A stretch of 12,653 nt of DNA. Origin: Desulfurococcales archaeon (GTDB taxonomy: Archaea > Thermoproteota > Thermoprotei_A > Sulfolobales > Ignisphaeraceae). Below, in pieces: positions 12,482-12,653 of the stretch (positions are counted from its first letter, which is position 1; the number at the start of each line of letters is the position of its first letter). The stretch lies in assembly GCA_027066265.1 (NCBI GenBank), contig JAMOOB010000141.1, positions 1 through 12,653 of the forward strand. Reading direction: 5' to 3'. Both the position numbers and the translations under genes were made by a program. Under the pieces are notes generated by a model. The model was not told where the DNA came from, made no database searches, and saw only the letters and a list, made by a program, of their open reading frames with translations.

Positions 12482-12653
12482 CTACTCGGGAGGTGTAAGA
12501 ACGTACTTAAGCAACTCGTCGGGATCCTTATCGAGTCGGAACCTCTTGTTGAAGAACCTAACGATGTAGTGAACATCTCGTTTGAGTAGTTGCTGAGCGG
12601 TTGGATCTACCGTAGTCACGTACTGGGGCCAATCGATTATCAGCGGTACTTCG
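12482..12653 (-). CDS. rio2: RIO2 serine kinase (C-terminal 56 residues; start off window)
   Basis: The hand translation of the last 57 codons reads EVPLIIDWPQYVTTVDPTAQ, then QLLKRDVHYIVRFFNKRFRL, then a short tail ending LLKYVLTPPE and TAG at 12484-12482. This closely parallels the human RIO2 segment IIDFPQMVSTSHPNAE...RDVKCIKDFFMKRF. The Asp of IIDWPQ is the metal-binding residue equivalent to DFG in ordinary kinases. RIO2 is an atypical kinase/ATPase that binds the pre-small ribosomal subunit and acts in its late maturation. Only the end of the kinase domain and a short C-terminal tail are present; the winged helix and catalytic loop lie to the right of the window. It is first, or at least upstream, in the unit with the DUF460 gene. 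Confidence 0.88.
   Translation of the reverse strand, partial: EVPLIIDWPQYVTTVDPTAQQLLKRDVHYIVRFFNKRFRLDKDPDELLKYVLTPPE

Noticed and set aside
1..12653. Mobile elements, CRISPR arrays, defence islands, tRNA genes.
   Set aside because: No terminal repeats, transposase-like frames, regularly spaced repeats or cloverleaf-like sequences were seen; the genes are ordinary core archaeal genes.

Overview
This window reads as a chromosome segment of a hyperthermophilic crenarchaeon (Thermoproteota), most likely Desulfurococcales-like. The main evidence is an intact cdvA-cdvB-cdvC cluster, which encodes the archaeal ESCRT cell-division machinery. It is accompanied by other archaeal-type genes: an AdoMet synthetase of the archaeal family, an LSm/SmAP protein, an NFACT/RqcH protein, RIO2, and DUF2070 and DUF460 proteins. 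Promoters look archaeal (TATA-like boxes about 26 nt before predicted starts), and GTG/TTG starts and GGTG-type Shine-Dalgarno (SD) sites are common. G+C is moderate and packing is very tight: no gap exceeds about 100 bases. The organism assignment is inference. I saw no rRNA, tRNA, CRISPR array or insertion sequence.

Layout. (1) 1-755, minus strand: an inositol-monophosphatase/FBPase-family gene cut by the left edge, coupled by an ATGA overlap to an unrecognised 100-aa gene upstream. (2) 844-2529, plus: a DUF2070 membrane protein, divergent from the 100-aa gene across an 88-bp gap with a nearly symmetric TATA-like element. (3) 2567-5312, plus: cdvA (PRC barrel plus coiled coil), cdvB (ESCRT-III core, proline-rich MIM2-like segment, winged helix) and cdvC (MIT plus Vps4-type AAA ATPase). 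(4) 5309-7682, minus: a two-CBS-domain protein and an NFACT/RqcH protein whose 3' end overlaps the CBS gene by 77 nt. (5) 7695-8000, plus: a small three-helix membrane protein whose start lies only 12 nt from the NFACT start on the other strand. (6) 7971-8612, minus: a SPOUT methyltransferase of the Sfm1/DUF431 family. (7) 8697-10430, plus: LSm, a 47-aa four-cysteine protein coupled to it, and AdoMet synthetase. (8) 10427-12653, minus: a DUF460 RNase H-fold coiled-coil protein downstream of a RIO2 kinase gene cut by the right edge.

Functionally the window has a cell-division block (CdvABC) and a translation/RNA/methylation block: NFACT for ribosome-associated quality control, RIO2 for 40S/30S maturation, LSm for RNA binding, a SPOUT enzyme that uses AdoMet, and the enzyme that makes AdoMet. 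DUF460 and the four-Cys protein sit next to the translation genes, so a role there is a reasonable guess, not a demonstrated one. All three convergent gene pairs overlap at their stop codons, leaving no room for conventional intergenic terminators.

The best candidates for undescribed biology are the four-Cys LSm partner, the DUF460 RNase H-like protein behind RIO2, the conserved His/Asp motifs in DUF2070, and the 100-aa protein coupled to the phosphatase. The cdv cluster is the most striking system here, but it is already known.
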